Shown here: positions 8,262-17,176 of the stretch, piece after piece | Layout: each line of letters opens with the position of its first letter | Numbering within the stretch: position 1 is the first letter of the stretch | DNA from: Victivallis sp. Marseille-Q1083 | GTDB lineage: Bacteria > Verrucomicrobiota > Lentisphaeria > Victivallales > Victivallaceae | Assembly (NCBI RefSeq): GCF_903645315.1 | Contig: NZ_CAHJXL010000001.1 | Span: 1,664,001 to 1,728,000 of the forward strand | Reading direction: 5' to 3' | Length of the DNA: 64,000 nucleotides | Translations under genes and position numbers: made by a program | Notes under the pieces: model-generated | Told to the model about the DNA's origin: nothing | Seen by the model: only the letters and a program-made list of their open reading frames with translations | Database searches by the model: none

Positions 8262-9467
8262 TTAACTAACGACTGGACGTTTTTCCAGAAAATCGGCAAT
8301 GCGGGACAGCGCTGTATTGATATCGGTCATCGAAGCGGCATAAGAACAGCGCACGAATCCTTCGCCGCAGGCGCCGAAAGCGTTGCCCGGCACCACCGCA
8401 ACCCGTTCGCTCTTCAACAATTCACTGGCAAAGTCATGCGATTTCAAACCGCTTGATGCAATGCTCGGAAACACATAAAAAGCCCCTTTCGGCAACAAGC
8501 ACCGCAAGCCGATCTCATTGAACTTCGCAGTGATCAGATTCCGCCGTTCCATATAGCTTTCCCGCATCCGCTCCATCTCGCCGCGGCCATTGCGCAACGC
8601 CTCCAACGCCGCTTCCTGGGAAGTGATCGACGCACACATCATCGAATATTGATGAATTTTCATCATCGCGTCAATAATATCCTTCGGCCCGCAGGCATAA
8701 CCAATCCGGAAACCGGTCATCGCAAACGCTTTGGAAAAACCGTGCAGAAAGATGGTCCGATCCGCCATACCGGGCATCGAAGCAATACTCGGCAAACGCT
8801 TCTCATAGGTCAATTCCGAATAAATTTCATCGGTAATCAAAATCAAATCATTGGCGATGACCAACGCGCAGATTTCCTTCATCTGTTCGTAATTCAACGT
8901 CGCCCCGGTCGGATTGCAGGGAAAATTGATCAGCAACGCCTTGGTTTTCGGCGTAATTTTATCTTTCAAATCGGCCGGATTCAGTGCGAAACCATTCTTT
9001 TCGTAAGTTTCCAGCACCACCGGCACTCCATGCGCCATCCGGATTTCCGCCGGATAGGAAACGAAACACGGTTCGGTATAGATAATTTCATCACCGGGAT
9101 TGATGATCGCCCGCATCGCCAGATCCAGCGCCTCACTGACGCCAACCGTCACCAGGCATTGCGTCGCCGGATCGTATTCAATGCCGTAATCATTGGCCAC
9201 ATAATTGCAAATTTCCCGGCGCAATGACAACAATCCATAATTGGACGTATAACTGGTATGTCCTTTCTCCAGCGAAAAAATCGCATTTTCCCGCACCGTC
9301 CACGGAGTGACGAAATCCGGCTCCCCAACCCCCAGCGACACGACATCCTCGATGGTGGTCACCAAATCGAAAAACTCCCGAATTCCACTTTTCGGCAACA
9401 CGCCGATATGTTCAGCGATCCGCGATTTACGGACAGACTTGCAATCTTGTATATTCTTCATCATCAT
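8262..9467 (-). CDS. Class I/II PLP-dependent aminotransferase
   Basis: 401 aa fold-type I aminotransferase: SLGVGEPDFVTP (~45), NFPCNPTGATL (~190), ITDEIYSELTYE (~220) and HGFSKAFAMTGFRIGYA (~250) with the PLP Lys. The Shine-Dalgarno GGAAGGATC directly precedes the first of three Met codons. The Lrp-type regulator gene just upstream overlaps it by 41 bases, so the aminotransferase probably acts on the amino acid that this regulator senses. Substrate specificity (Ala, Asp or aromatic) cannot be resolved; the sequence is near the aspartate/alanine-like group of such enzymes. Confidence 0.9.
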   Translation of the reverse strand: MMMKNIQDCKSVRKSRIAEHIGVLPKSGIREFFDLVTTIEDVVSLGVGEPDFVTPWTVRENAIFSLEKGHTSYTSNYGLLSLRREICNYVANDYGIEYDPATQCLVTVGVSEALDLAMRAIINPGDEIIYTEPCFVSYPAEIRMAHGVPVVLETYEKNGFALNPADLKDKITPKTKALLINFPCNPTGATLNYEQMKEICALVIANDLILITDEIYSELTYEKRLPSIASMPGMADRTIFLHGFSKAFAMTGFRIGYACGPKDIIDAMMKIHQYSMMCASITSQEAALEALRNGRGEMERMRESYMERRNLITAKFNEIGLRCLLPKGAFYVFPSIASSGLKSHDFASELLKSERVAVVPGNAFGACGEGFVRCSYAASMTDINTALSRIADFLEKRPVVS

Positions 9468-9909
9468 CCATGATCCTTCCGGATTCCTTGTATTTCTTCA
9501 AAGTAAACGCCGTCGAGGTGGAAAGCACCCCTTCAATGGTAGAAAGTTTCCCGGAGACGAACATCGCAACCTCCTGCAGACTGCGTCCCTTTACCTCCAG
9601 CAGCAAGTCATAACCGCCGGAAACCAGGTAAAGATCGATCACCTCCGGGAATTTCGCGATCCGGCGGGCGACTGTATCAAAACCGCCGTCACGCTGCGGC
9701 GTCACCCTCACCTCAATCAATGCGCGCACAATGTCGCTATGGTAAATGTTTTCATTGATGATCGCTTTGTACCCTTTGATCACGTCATTTTTTTCCAATT
9801 CGGCGATGCAACTACACACTGCTTCATCGGTCATGTTCAAACGCGCAGCGATCTCTTTGGTATCGATTCTGGCGTTCTGCGCCAGCAACTGTATAATTTT
9901 TTCCTTCAT
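9427..9909 (-). CDS. Lrp/AsnC family transcriptional regulator
   Basis: 160 aa: N-terminal winged helix (MKEKIIQLLAQNARIDTKEI, recognition helix around LNMTDEAVCSCIAELEK) and a C-terminal RAM/effector domain from ~70 (VRALIEVRVTP, YLVSGGYDLLLEVKG). The ATG at 9909 is chosen because GAGGAAG lies at good spacing; an upstream ATG at 9924 would overlap cdsA. The gene lies between cdsA and an aminotransferase and overlaps the latter, so it probably regulates that amino-acid step. A C-terminal tail of ~15 polar residues extends past the usual RAM domain. Confidence 0.9.
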   Translation of the reverse strand: MKEKIIQLLAQNARIDTKEIAARLNMTDEAVCSCIAELEKNDVIKGYKAIINENIYHSDIVRALIEVRVTPQRDGGFDTVARRIAKFPEVIDLYLVSGGYDLLLEVKGRSLQEVAMFVSGKLSTIEGVLSTSTAFTLKKYKESGRIMDDDEEYTRLQVCP

Positions 9910-9920
9910 AGCTTCCTCTC

Positions 9921-10772
9921 TCATACGACAAACAACGCCTTGATAAAAAAGAATATAATTCCATTGTAAATGAAACTGTCCAGCACATCGAAAATACCGC
10001 CCATTCCCGGAATGATCGCTCCGGAATCCTTGACACCGCAAGTCCGCTTCAAAGCCGATTCCGTCAGATCGCCGGCAAAACCGCCGAAAAACAGTACAAT
10101 TCCCAAAAATAAACTGCCCCACAGCGTCGCCACCAGATTGAAGTTGCCGTAAAAGAACGCCAAACTCACGGCAACCGAACAGAGCAAGCCGCCAATCGTC
10201 CCTTCCCATGACTTCTTCGGACTGATCTTCGGAACGATTTTATGATTGCCGTGCGGCAATAATTTACCGCTCAGCATCCCAACGATGTACGCACCGGTAT
10301 CGCCGGCCTTGGTCACCAGCACCAGATAGATCAATCCGGCGCCGCAGATTCCGCGGCTCCAGTCATCATCGTACAACGCCACCAGCGGCAATACCGGCAA
10401 AATGACCAACAGCAGCATCCCCAGCGAATTGATCAACTGCCGGATCGCCGACTTCCGGTTGTCGCGATACAGCAATCCGGCCCAACCGGCCAGAAAAATA
10501 AAAAACAATAAAACAAAAGCCGTCACTGAAATCCAGCGATCGAGGTAGTTCATCGCCGTAACCAAAACCAGCAATACCGCCGCCAGGGCAGTCGACTTCT
10601 TGAATGAGACAATACCGATCAGCTCCAACAGGCCGCCGACTTCATAAACCAGACCGAAGGCGCCGCCGACCGCCAGAACGGTAAAGATATATTTGCCGCC
10701 CTCCCGCCACAAAAAAGCGGCGGCCAGAATTCCCAACAAGCCGACAAAACTGATGATCCGATACTTGAACAT
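9921..10772 (-). CDS. cdsA: Phosphatidate cytidylyltransferase
   Basis: 283 aa integral membrane protein with about eight hydrophobic segments. The C-terminal CdsA signature is clear: GDLTESALKRTCGVKDSG followed by IPGMGGIFDVLDSF, holding the metal-binding Asp residues. It makes CDP-diacylglycerol from phosphatidate and CTP. It follows uppS, a classical arrangement, but dxr and rseP, which often come next, are absent and an Lrp-type regulator follows instead. Confidence 0.95.
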   Translation of the reverse strand: MFKYRIISFVGLLGILAAAFLWREGGKYIFTVLAVGGAFGLVYEVGGLLELIGIVSFKKSTALAAVLLVLVTAMNYLDRWISVTAFVLLFFIFLAGWAGLLYRDNRKSAIRQLINSLGMLLLVILPVLPLVALYDDDWSRGICGAGLIYLVLVTKAGDTGAYIVGMLSGKLLPHGNHKIVPKISPKKSWEGTIGGLLCSVAVSLAFFYGNFNLVATLWGSLFLGIVLFFGGFAGDLTESALKRTCGVKDSGAIIPGMGGIFDVLDSFIYNGIIFFFIKALFVV

Positions 10773-10790
10773 CGCTCGCTTATTCCCCCG

Positions 10791-11507
10791 TCATTTTTTC
10801 CGGCCGCCGAACCGGCGTTCCCGCCGCCCAAATGCCGCCACCGCCTCTTTCAATGCCGTCCCGTCAAAATCCGGCCACAAAATATCAGTGGCATACAATT
10901 CGGCGTACGACAACTGCCATAATAAAAAATTACTCAACCGCAACTCGCCGCTGGTTCGAATCATCAAATCCGGATCCGGCAATTCCGGATCATACAAAAA
11001 ACGGCGAAAACACGGTTCATCGATCGATTCCGGCTTCAATTCGCCTCTCGCCACCGCCCGGGCAATCCGCCCGGCCGCATCGACAATTTCCGCCCGGCCG
11101 CCATAATTCAGCGCCAGCACCAACGTTCCGCCGGTATTGTCGGCCGTCACCTTCACCGCCTTCAACAAAGCCGCGCGGACTCCCGGCCACAAATCCTCCG
11201 TCCGTCCAATCGTTTTCAAACGGACATTTTTTTCCATCATCAGCGGCAGTTTGGCATTCAAACTCTCTTCCAGCAACTCCATCAGCGCCTGGACTTCCAG
11301 CGGAGAACGCTTCCAATTCTCAGTGCTGAACGCATACAACGTCAGATACTCAATTCCCAGCTCCGCCACCGTTTCCATCAATTCGAACACCCGCCCGGCG
11401 CCGCGCCGATGACCATCCACCCGTTTCAAGCCGTGTCGCTCCGCCCAGCGGCCGTTGCCATCCATGATGATGGCGACATGGCGCGGCATTTTTTCATCTC
11501 GTCCCAT
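10791..11507 (-). CDS. uppS: Isoprenyl transferase (undecaprenyl diphosphate synthase)
   Basis: 238 aa, usual length. The cis-prenyltransferase signature IIMDGNGRWAERHGLKRVDG is near the N-terminus with the catalytic Asp, then LYAFSTENWKRS (~75) and the DPDLMIRTSGELRLSNFLLWQ region (~190) that binds diphosphate. It supplies the lipid carrier for peptidoglycan and surface glycans. Its start overlaps the gmhA stop by 14 bases. Confidence 0.96.
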   Translation of the reverse strand: MGRDEKMPRHVAIIMDGNGRWAERHGLKRVDGHRRGAGRVFELMETVAELGIEYLTLYAFSTENWKRSPLEVQALMELLEESLNAKLPLMMEKNVRLKTIGRTEDLWPGVRAALLKAVKVTADNTGGTLVLALNYGGRAEIVDAAGRIARAVARGELKPESIDEPCFRRFLYDPELPDPDLMIRTSGELRLSNFLLWQLSYAELYATDILWPDFDGTALKEAVAAFGRRERRFGGRKK

Positions 11508-12138
11508 AAAAATGCTCCTCGACCGCCTGACACAGCATATGATAAATCGGCAGGTGACACTCCTGAATCCGGTAGGTTTCCCGCTCCGGAACCCGAATGA
11601 CCAGATCGGCCAGAGAAGCGCATCGGCCGCCGTCCGCTCCGGTCAACAACAGCGTCTTAATCGACTTTACTTGGGCCGTCATCATCGCTCTGGCGACATT
11701 TTCGGCATTGCCGCTGGTGGAAATGCCGAGCAACAAATCGCCGGCATTGCCGAATACATATAGCTGCTGGGCATAAATATTGTACGGATCCACATCGTTG
11801 GCGAACGCCGTCAGTAATCCCGGATGGCCATGCAGCGTCATCGTCGGCAAACCGCATTGCAATCTGGCGGCGACCGCTTCCCCCCGCTCCCCGAACCGCT
11901 GCTTGAATTGCCGCCGGTCACTCTCCGGCAAACTGCGCGGTAACAAAAAGCTTTTGAGCAATTCCCCGGCGATGTGCTCAGCATCGGCACAACTGCCGCC
12001 GTTGCCGCACAAAAACAACCGGTGCCCGGAAGAAAACGTCTCAACCAATAGAGCAATCGCCGAAATCAATTCTTCCCGGCAACCGGCCAGTTCCGGCCGG
12101 CGTTTCATCAATTGTTCAATATGTTCCGAAGCTGTCAT
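11494..12138 (-). CDS. gmhA: SIS-domain sedoheptulose-7-phosphate isomerase (GmhA-like)
   Basis: 214 aa SIS protein: LFLCGNGGSCADAEHIAGEL (~40-60), LLLGISTSGNAENVARAM (~135) and a C-terminal helix with QECHLPIYHMLCQ, matching the Glu/His catalytic region of GmhA. It converts sedoheptulose 7-phosphate to heptose 7-phosphate for LPS-type glycans. DiaA-type SIS proteins are close relatives, so the assignment is likely rather than certain. First gene of a compact minus-strand run with uppS and cdsA. Confidence 0.85.
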   Translation of the reverse strand: MTASEHIEQLMKRRPELAGCREELISAIALLVETFSSGHRLFLCGNGGSCADAEHIAGELLKSFLLPRSLPESDRRQFKQRFGERGEAVAARLQCGLPTMTLHGHPGLLTAFANDVDPYNIYAQQLYVFGNAGDLLLGISTSGNAENVARAMMTAQVKSIKTLLLTGADGGRCASLADLVIRVPERETYRIQECHLPIYHMLCQAVEEHFYGTR

Positions 12139-12729
12139 CCCCCAGGGCCCTCTTGTATTTTACACGTAACATACCTTACAATAAATTTTGTTTTTTACAA
12201 AACCATTTTTGCCATTTCAATGGTTTTCCGTCCTGTCGTTCGTTGGAAGCGCCCGGGTTTTTAACAGGGCGTATTGAAAGAGTAATTTATCTATAGGAAA
12301 ATTTTCAATATCAATATAGCTTGTTAATAATGTTAATATCCGTAAAAATTGAGCTTGTTTCGAAAATGACAGTCTGTCGATAAAGTCATAAAGAAACCTG
12401 CGTATGACAGGTTGAGTAAAAATAATGACATTTTATTAACAGGAAATTAAAAATATCTTTCACAAGCTGCCTGTCAATAAAAAAAGAATTGTTTTTTTTG
12501 CAAGCCGGCTTTTATCTGAGAGTGCGGCTATAAAACGTCGTTATGCAAAAGCCGGCGACGAGCAGGGAAAACCTTTCGTTAGTTTTTTTTACGCTCGCAC
12601 TTTTCCTTGAGGAATTGCCTTTTCCTGCAGCAAGATACCCTTTGGTATCTGAATCAGAGAGTTTTTGCGGGAAATTCGGTATGACGGGAATAAGACGATG
12701 ATTTGACGGAACTGGCGAAGCGGCGGCAA
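12139..12729. other. AT-rich intergenic region without a gene
   Basis: About 590 bases upstream of gmhA and downstream of the DUF721 gene. I see no supportable coding region. It contains a 9-bp inverted repeat AAAACCATT/AATGGTTTT (12199-12207 and 12219-12227) in the gmhA upstream region, a possible operator, and a 10-bp inverted repeat GCCGGCTTTT/AAAAGCCGGC (12504-12513 and 12547-12556) with a 33-base loop downstream of the DUF721 gene, possibly a transcript end. The middle (12280-12500) is strongly AT-rich. Confidence 0.5.
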
Positions 12730-13137
12730 TTACTTTTGGTAACGGCCGCCGGTTGGAATAAAACGCAATTCCCGGCAAATATCCCGCTGGCATTGGGTGT
12801 TGATTTTGGTGATCAATACTTTTTTCAATGCGTTGAATTCCCGCAGCCAGACCGGATGAGTTACTTCAATGGTGACGACGGTTTTTTTCAAGCCGACGAA
12901 ATTGGAGACGGCGGCCAGTTGTTTGCCGACCAGCTGCGGCCAGAGGACAGCCAGGTTCATCGCGTCACGGCTTTCCTGCGGCAGCAGTTGGGCGACCAGC
13001 TGTTCGGCGACTTCTCCGAGTTCCCGGGGCGGCGGGCAATGGACGCTCATTTCCCGGCTGGCTCGTTCGTCGCCATACCATTCCCGCAACAAACCGCTGA
13101 CGATCCGTAATTTTCCTCGTTTGTTGAAAAAAACCAT
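12730..13137 (-). CDS. DUF721 (DciA-like) domain protein
   Basis: 135 aa. The DUF721 pattern is visible: W..LVGKQLAAVSNFVGLKKTVVTIEVTHPVWLREFNALKKVLITKIN. ATG at 13137 is preferred because AGGAAA stands 7 bases upstream; longer forms read into the neighbouring gene. The family includes DciA, the loader of replicative helicase DnaB in many bacteria lacking DnaC, but the similarity here is only at domain level. Last gene of a minus-strand run. Confidence 0.75.
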   Translation of the reverse strand: MVFFNKRGKLRIVSGLLREWYGDERASREMSVHCPPPRELGEVAEQLVAQLLPQESRDAMNLAVLWPQLVGKQLAAVSNFVGLKKTVVTIEVTHPVWLREFNALKKVLITKINTQCQRDICRELRFIPTGGRYQK

Positions 13138-13163
13138 CGGCGTTTCCTGTCCTGACGAAGCGG

Positions 13164-13535
13164 CTATATGCCGACCCCGAAGAAACGGATCGGCAGCAGA
13201 AGGGAGTTCCAGGCCAGTTTGAACGGTGCGATGCCGCCTTGAATGACATTGCTCATACCGTGGCCGAACATGCCGAACGGGACGCCGACGGTACATTGCA
13301 GCGCTCCCCACGGCAGCAACAAAATTTCCAGAATATTGCCGCCCATCAGCAACATGCCTTTACCGCCGCTGATCAGGCCGCGAATGACGTACGGCGCGGC
13401 GATTTTGGCTGCTTTAATGGCGATCGGCGTCAGAATTGCGATCGTCACCGGGTCGATTGCTTCTGCTTTCGGCTGCGACGGAAAAATACCAAAAATAATC
13501 GTAAGCATTAGAGCCGCAATTACTAATCTTTTCAT
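13164..13535 (-). CDS. Small exported or membrane protein of unknown function
   Basis: 123 aa from the ATG at 13535. A signal peptide (MKRLVIAALMLTIIFGIFPS, ending near PKAEA) is followed by hydrophobic, Gly-rich stretches (ILTPIAIKAAKIAAPYVI; GGKGMLLMGGNILEILLLPW; GVPFGMFGHGMSNVIQGG). I do not recognise the family. It lies between the inactive carboxypeptidase homologue and the DUF721 gene with small gaps, which suggests cotranscription. No good Shine-Dalgarno is seen. Confidence 0.6.
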   Translation of the reverse strand: MKRLVIAALMLTIIFGIFPSQPKAEAIDPVTIAILTPIAIKAAKIAAPYVIRGLISGGKGMLLMGGNILEILLLPWGALQCTVGVPFGMFGHGMSNVIQGGIAPFKLAWNSLLLPIRFFGVGI

Positions 13536-13646
13536 AACCAAATCTTGCTGTTCAGTCAGCCAACCCTTCTGTTATCGTGTGTAAAACAATTAAATATATA
13601 TGTCGGATTTTGGAAAAACAATATTCGTTCCATAAAAAGCCGTTTT

Positions 13647-14675
13647 TTATTGTTTTTCCGCCCATTCCAACAATTTTTTGACGAACTTGTCGCGGTCTTT
13701 GTAATCGGGAACGCCCATTACCGCCCCGACGAAACGACGTCCATTGCGGGTGCAACTGAAAACGACGTTGTAGCCGGTAAGATTGCTTTTGCCGGTGGCC
13801 AGCCCGTCGACGCCCGGTAAACCGCCCGCTACCAGATTGTTGAAATTGGTCATTGTCTGGCGGGCCGGATTGTTTTCCGCCCGGAAATAGTCCCGTTTGG
13901 TTCCGGTCCACTCCAGCAATTGCGGATATTTCAGCAGTTGGGCCGCCAGGACAGCCAGGTCCGCGGCGGTGCTGACACTCTCTTTGCCGGATACCGGCAG
14001 GCCGTGAGAGTTGAGGAATTTCGTATTGACCATCTTCAAATCTTCCGCCCGGAAATTCATTTTTTCGACGAATTTTTCTTCGTCGCCGTCCGTCTGGCTG
14101 CAGGCGATCAGATAAGTGGAATCGTTGGCGCCGCGGATTGCCGCGCTTTTGATCAGGTCACGGAGCGGAAAGCTTTCGCCGACTTTGAGGTAAACTTTAG
14201 TGCCGCCGATTTGAGTGGCGGCACTGGTGACGCCGATGGTATCGTCCAGCGTCAGCGAACCGCCGTCGATCGCTTCAAAGGTCAGCAACAGGGTCATCAA
14301 TCTGGCGATCGGCCCGATCGGGACCGGTTGATCGGCCGCTTTTTCCCACAGAACCCGGCGGTTGCCGATTTCCAGCAGGATGCCGGACTGCACCTGCTTG
14401 CTTTCATACCAGTTGTTTAAGTCGCCCTTGACCGCTTTGGTGTAATCCAGCGGCAACGGTAAGATACCGGGCGGACCCGGAGTATGCGGCGTCTTCGTTT
14501 CGGTTTCCCGGCCAGCCTGGCCGGCATCGGCAGGCAGTTGCTCCACCGGTATCCGGCTGTTGCAACTGACAAAAATCACCAGGACGATCAAATGAATGCC
14601 CAGAACTGCCGCCAGGACGATTCCGAATGTACGCCAGGCGGGGGTGGCGGCCAGGCGTTCCAACAGTTTGTTCAT
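13647..14675 (-). CDS. Membrane-anchored D,D-carboxypeptidase (S11) homologue lacking catalytic residues
   Basis: 342 aa. One N-terminal membrane helix (~17-37), a Pro-rich linker, then an S11/DacA-like domain (~85-340) with recognisable surroundings such as LMTLLLTFEAID, ANDSTYLIA and MVNTKFLNSHGLP. All three active-site motifs are altered: the SxxK position reads GPIAR (Pro122, Arg125), SxN reads GAN (Gly182) and KTG reads ATG (Ala293). The reading frame is intact and length is normal, so this looks like a maintained pseudoenzyme, perhaps a peptidoglycan-binding or regulatory protein, rather than a decayed gene. It lies between DUF2062 and a small membrane protein. Confidence 0.85.
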   Translation of the reverse strand: MNKLLERLAATPAWRTFGIVLAAVLGIHLIVLVIFVSCNSRIPVEQLPADAGQAGRETETKTPHTPGPPGILPLPLDYTKAVKGDLNNWYESKQVQSGILLEIGNRRVLWEKAADQPVPIGPIARLMTLLLTFEAIDGGSLTLDDTIGVTSAATQIGGTKVYLKVGESFPLRDLIKSAAIRGANDSTYLIACSQTDGDEEKFVEKMNFRAEDLKMVNTKFLNSHGLPVSGKESVSTAADLAVLAAQLLKYPQLLEWTGTKRDYFRAENNPARQTMTNFNNLVAGGLPGVDGLATGKSNLTGYNVVFSCTRNGRRFVGAVMGVPDYKDRDKFVKKLLEWAEKQ

Positions 14676-14702
14676 CGAATTACTACTCCTCAGGAAAAAA
14701 GA

Positions 14703-15212
14703 CTAAATACTGTTTCGATTGCGTCTCAATTTGCGCAATTCTTTTTGTTTCCGATACTGGATGACCAGAAATTTGACAACGTAATAGACTATCGGCGTCA
14801 ATATCAGCGCCAGCAGAATACCGCCGGTGAAAAAGGACGCGATCACTTCGCCGCTCAATTTCAGCAGCGCCGGATAATTTTTATGGCGAATCAGATCATC
14901 CAGCGCCGCTTCCACCGCTTGATAAGTCAGGTTTCCGCCGATCAACTTATTGCCGATCCAGCATTGTGCCGGATAAATGAACCAGATCGTCAGCGGATTG
15001 GTGTGAAACGTACCGAGCGTCGCGCCGATTTTGGAGCCCTTCAGCAAAAAAGACAGTGGAATCGACACCAGCAATTGTCCGCCGAGCGGAATGATTGATC
15101 CAACCGCCGCGCCCAGTGCCCAGCCGCGGGCAATATATTCCGGAGTGCCGCGATCCATGACGACTTTATAATAATAATGCCTGAAGTATTTTTTTAAAGC
15201 GGGTTTGCGCAT
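14703..15212 (-). CDS. DUF2062 membrane protein
   Basis: 169 aa. Matches the DUF2062 pattern: GTPEYIARGWALGAAVGSIIPLGGQ near the N-terminus, LGTFHTNPLTIWFIYPAQCWIG in the middle, and a C-terminal hydrophobic segment (GGILLALILTPIVYYVVKF) followed by a basic tail. Function is unknown; DUF2062 genes are often near envelope functions. It follows the permease gene by 15 bases. Confidence 0.85.
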   Translation of the reverse strand: MRKPALKKYFRHYYYKVVMDRGTPEYIARGWALGAAVGSIIPLGGQLLVSIPLSFLLKGSKIGATLGTFHTNPLTIWFIYPAQCWIGNKLIGGNLTYQAVEAALDDLIRHKNYPALLKLSGEVIASFFTGGILLALILTPIVYYVVKFLVIQYRKQKELRKLRRNRNSI

Positions 15213-15227
15213 AAAAACATTGATTTT

Positions 15228-17096
15228 TCAAGTTTGCGGAACTGGGGTTTCCGCCTGACGCCTGCGATGGCCGAGCAGCAGCACATCGTTCAATTGCTGC
15301 GGCGTTCGGGCTTTGTTCCACCGTTTGTCGAAGCTGCGGCTCTGAATCAATTGGGCGATGGCGGCCAGCGTGCGCAGATGGCGGTTGCGCTGATCCGGTG
15401 AGCCGAGCAATACGAAAACGGCTTTGATTTCCGGATATTCGCTGCCGAAAGAGACTCCTTCGGTGCACTTGATCAGGTAAAGCTTGAAAATATTTTTACC
15501 CTGTACGGTCAGATGGGGAACGGCGACATCCGGAGTGATGGCGGTGGAGGATTCCTCTTCCCGCTGCTTAAAGCGTTCGGCCAGCTCCGCTTCGTTCAAC
15601 TGCAGTTTTGGGGCGATCCAACTGCTGAGGCGGTCGAATAGTTCGTTCATCTCAAGTTTTTCCTCGATGATGGCGGCCGGAGCCTGTTCCAGCAGGCAAT
15701 CGAAATCATCCCGAATCAGACCGTCGCGTTCGCGGATGATATCGCGCAGTTCGCTTTCCAGACCGTGGGAATCAATTCGATTCCGGCTCAATCGTCCGAG
15801 CAGGTGCAGCAGGGCAAATTCCAGATTGACTTTCCGCCCGAAAACAAAGTAACATAACAAACCGATGCCGATGATCAGCAAAGACAATTGAATTGCCGTC
15901 ACCCCCATCGCCAGGATCAGAGCGGCGAAAATCGCCAGATTGAACAGCGGCAGAATCGGATACCACGGCATTCGGAAGGAAGGACGGTAGTTCAGTATTT
16001 CACTTTCCCGGAGAATGATGACTGCCAGGTTGGTCAAAACATAGGAGAGCATCACCACGGTCGAAGCGGCGTTGACCAGTTCGTTGACATCCATGAATTG
16101 CACGACCGCGACCAGCGCGCCGGTCAACAGGATCGCCGGGATCGGCAGTTGGCGTTTTCCGTACACTTTTCGAAACATTCTCGGGATCAGCTTGTCGCGG
16201 CTGAGGGCGAAAGGATAACGGGCCGCCGCCATGATGCCGGCGTTGGCAGTGGTGATGTAGGCCATCAGGGCGCCGATGGTCAATACCCAGAAACCGGTTT
16301 TACCGTAATAAATTTTAGCGGCGTCCGCCAGCGGCGTAAAAGATTTGGCAAGCACTTCCGGCTCCATGATGCCGATCAACGTAATCAGAATCAGTCCGTA
16401 AAACAGTGTGACGACGATCAGAGCCAGCATCATGCCCCACGGCAAATTCCGCCGCGGATTGCGCACTTCTTCGGAGATGCTGACCACATCGAGCAGGCCG
16501 CCGAACGCGACAAAGACGAAAGCCGCCATGATGAAAACATCGCTCCAGCCTTTGTCCTCCAGGAAGAGCGGTGTCAGACGCCCCGGCCGCAGTTCCGGCA
16601 CGCCGCCGACGATGAAGGCCGCCATGATTCCCAACAGGAAGATGACCATGATCAACTGCATCCAGGCAGCCGCCTGGGTGCCGATCAGGTTGACGCCGAC
16701 GAAGACCAGAGTCAAACCGACCGCCCACCATTCCGGAATGCCGCCGAACAGTTGATACATCACTTCGCTCATGCCGAAAATGGCGAATGCCGTTTTGAAG
16801 GCGATGGCGCACCAGTTCAGCAATCCGGACACCGTGCCGACCATCGGCCCCAGACTGCGTTCGATATAATAGTAGATGCCGCCGGCCAGCGGCATGGCGG
16901 TTGCCAGTTCGATGGTGGCCAGCGTCCCCAGAAAAGCGAAAATGCCCGCCAGGATGTAGGCAATGTAGATGGCCGGGCCGATGTGGGAAAACGCCAGGCC
17001 TGGAAGTAAGAAAATTCCGGAACTGATCATCGCGCCGGCGGAAATACAAAAGACGTCGATGCCGCCGAGCGGTTTTTGCAATTTGGTTTCTGGCAT
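15228..17096 (-). CDS. APC-family amino-acid permease fused to a PTS EIIA-like domain
   Basis: 622 aa. Residues ~10-430 form about 12 membrane segments of the amino acid-polyamine-organocation type, beginning GGIDVFCISAGAMISSGIFLLPG, the substrate-binding helix 1 motif. After a linker, residues ~480-610 resemble a PTS EIIA type-2 (fructose/nitrogen) domain with a candidate phospho-His in DVAVPHLTV. Such fusions suggest that amino-acid transport is tuned by phosphorylation or a regulatory ligand. A Pho-box-like direct repeat occupies the -35 position of its promoter (see 17135-17174). Substrate is not identifiable. Confidence 0.87.
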   Translation of the reverse strand: MPETKLQKPLGGIDVFCISAGAMISSGIFLLPGLAFSHIGPAIYIAYILAGIFAFLGTLATIELATAMPLAGGIYYYIERSLGPMVGTVSGLLNWCAIAFKTAFAIFGMSEVMYQLFGGIPEWWAVGLTLVFVGVNLIGTQAAAWMQLIMVIFLLGIMAAFIVGGVPELRPGRLTPLFLEDKGWSDVFIMAAFVFVAFGGLLDVVSISEEVRNPRRNLPWGMMLALIVVTLFYGLILITLIGIMEPEVLAKSFTPLADAAKIYYGKTGFWVLTIGALMAYITTANAGIMAAARYPFALSRDKLIPRMFRKVYGKRQLPIPAILLTGALVAVVQFMDVNELVNAASTVVMLSYVLTNLAVIILRESEILNYRPSFRMPWYPILPLFNLAIFAALILAMGVTAIQLSLLIIGIGLLCYFVFGRKVNLEFALLHLLGRLSRNRIDSHGLESELRDIIRERDGLIRDDFDCLLEQAPAAIIEEKLEMNELFDRLSSWIAPKLQLNEAELAERFKQREEESSTAITPDVAVPHLTVQGKNIFKLYLIKCTEGVSFGSEYPEIKAVFVLLGSPDQRNRHLRTLAAIAQLIQSRSFDKRWNKARTPQQLNDVLLLGHRRRQAETPVPQT

Positions 17097-17134
17097 ACTG
17101 GAATCTTTCCTGAAGCTATTTCGATAATTGCTTC

Positions 17135-17174
17135 ATTATAAAGCTGAATGATGATTTTGACGGAAAAATGACGG
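17135..17174 (-). promoter_or_regulatory. Permease promoter with Pho-box-like direct repeat
   Basis: Minus strand: CCGTCA at 17174-17169, CCGTCA at 17163-17158 (11-bp period), a 17-bp spacer and TATAAT at 17140-17135. The second CCGTCA takes the exact place of a -35 hexamer, as in activator-dependent promoters. The ATG is 38 bases further on. Confidence 0.6.
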
Positions 17175-17176
17175 CT

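Noticed and set aside
12512-12793. Possible 93-codon gene on the minus strand downstream of DUF721
   Set aside because: It overlaps the DUF721 3' end in another frame, has low-complexity composition and no ribosome-binding site.
15888-17009. Long plus-strand open frame of ~373 codons opposite the permease
   Set aside because: His-, Gln- and Asp-rich text typical of the antisense of a GC-rich membrane protein gene; the permease on the other strand is certain.
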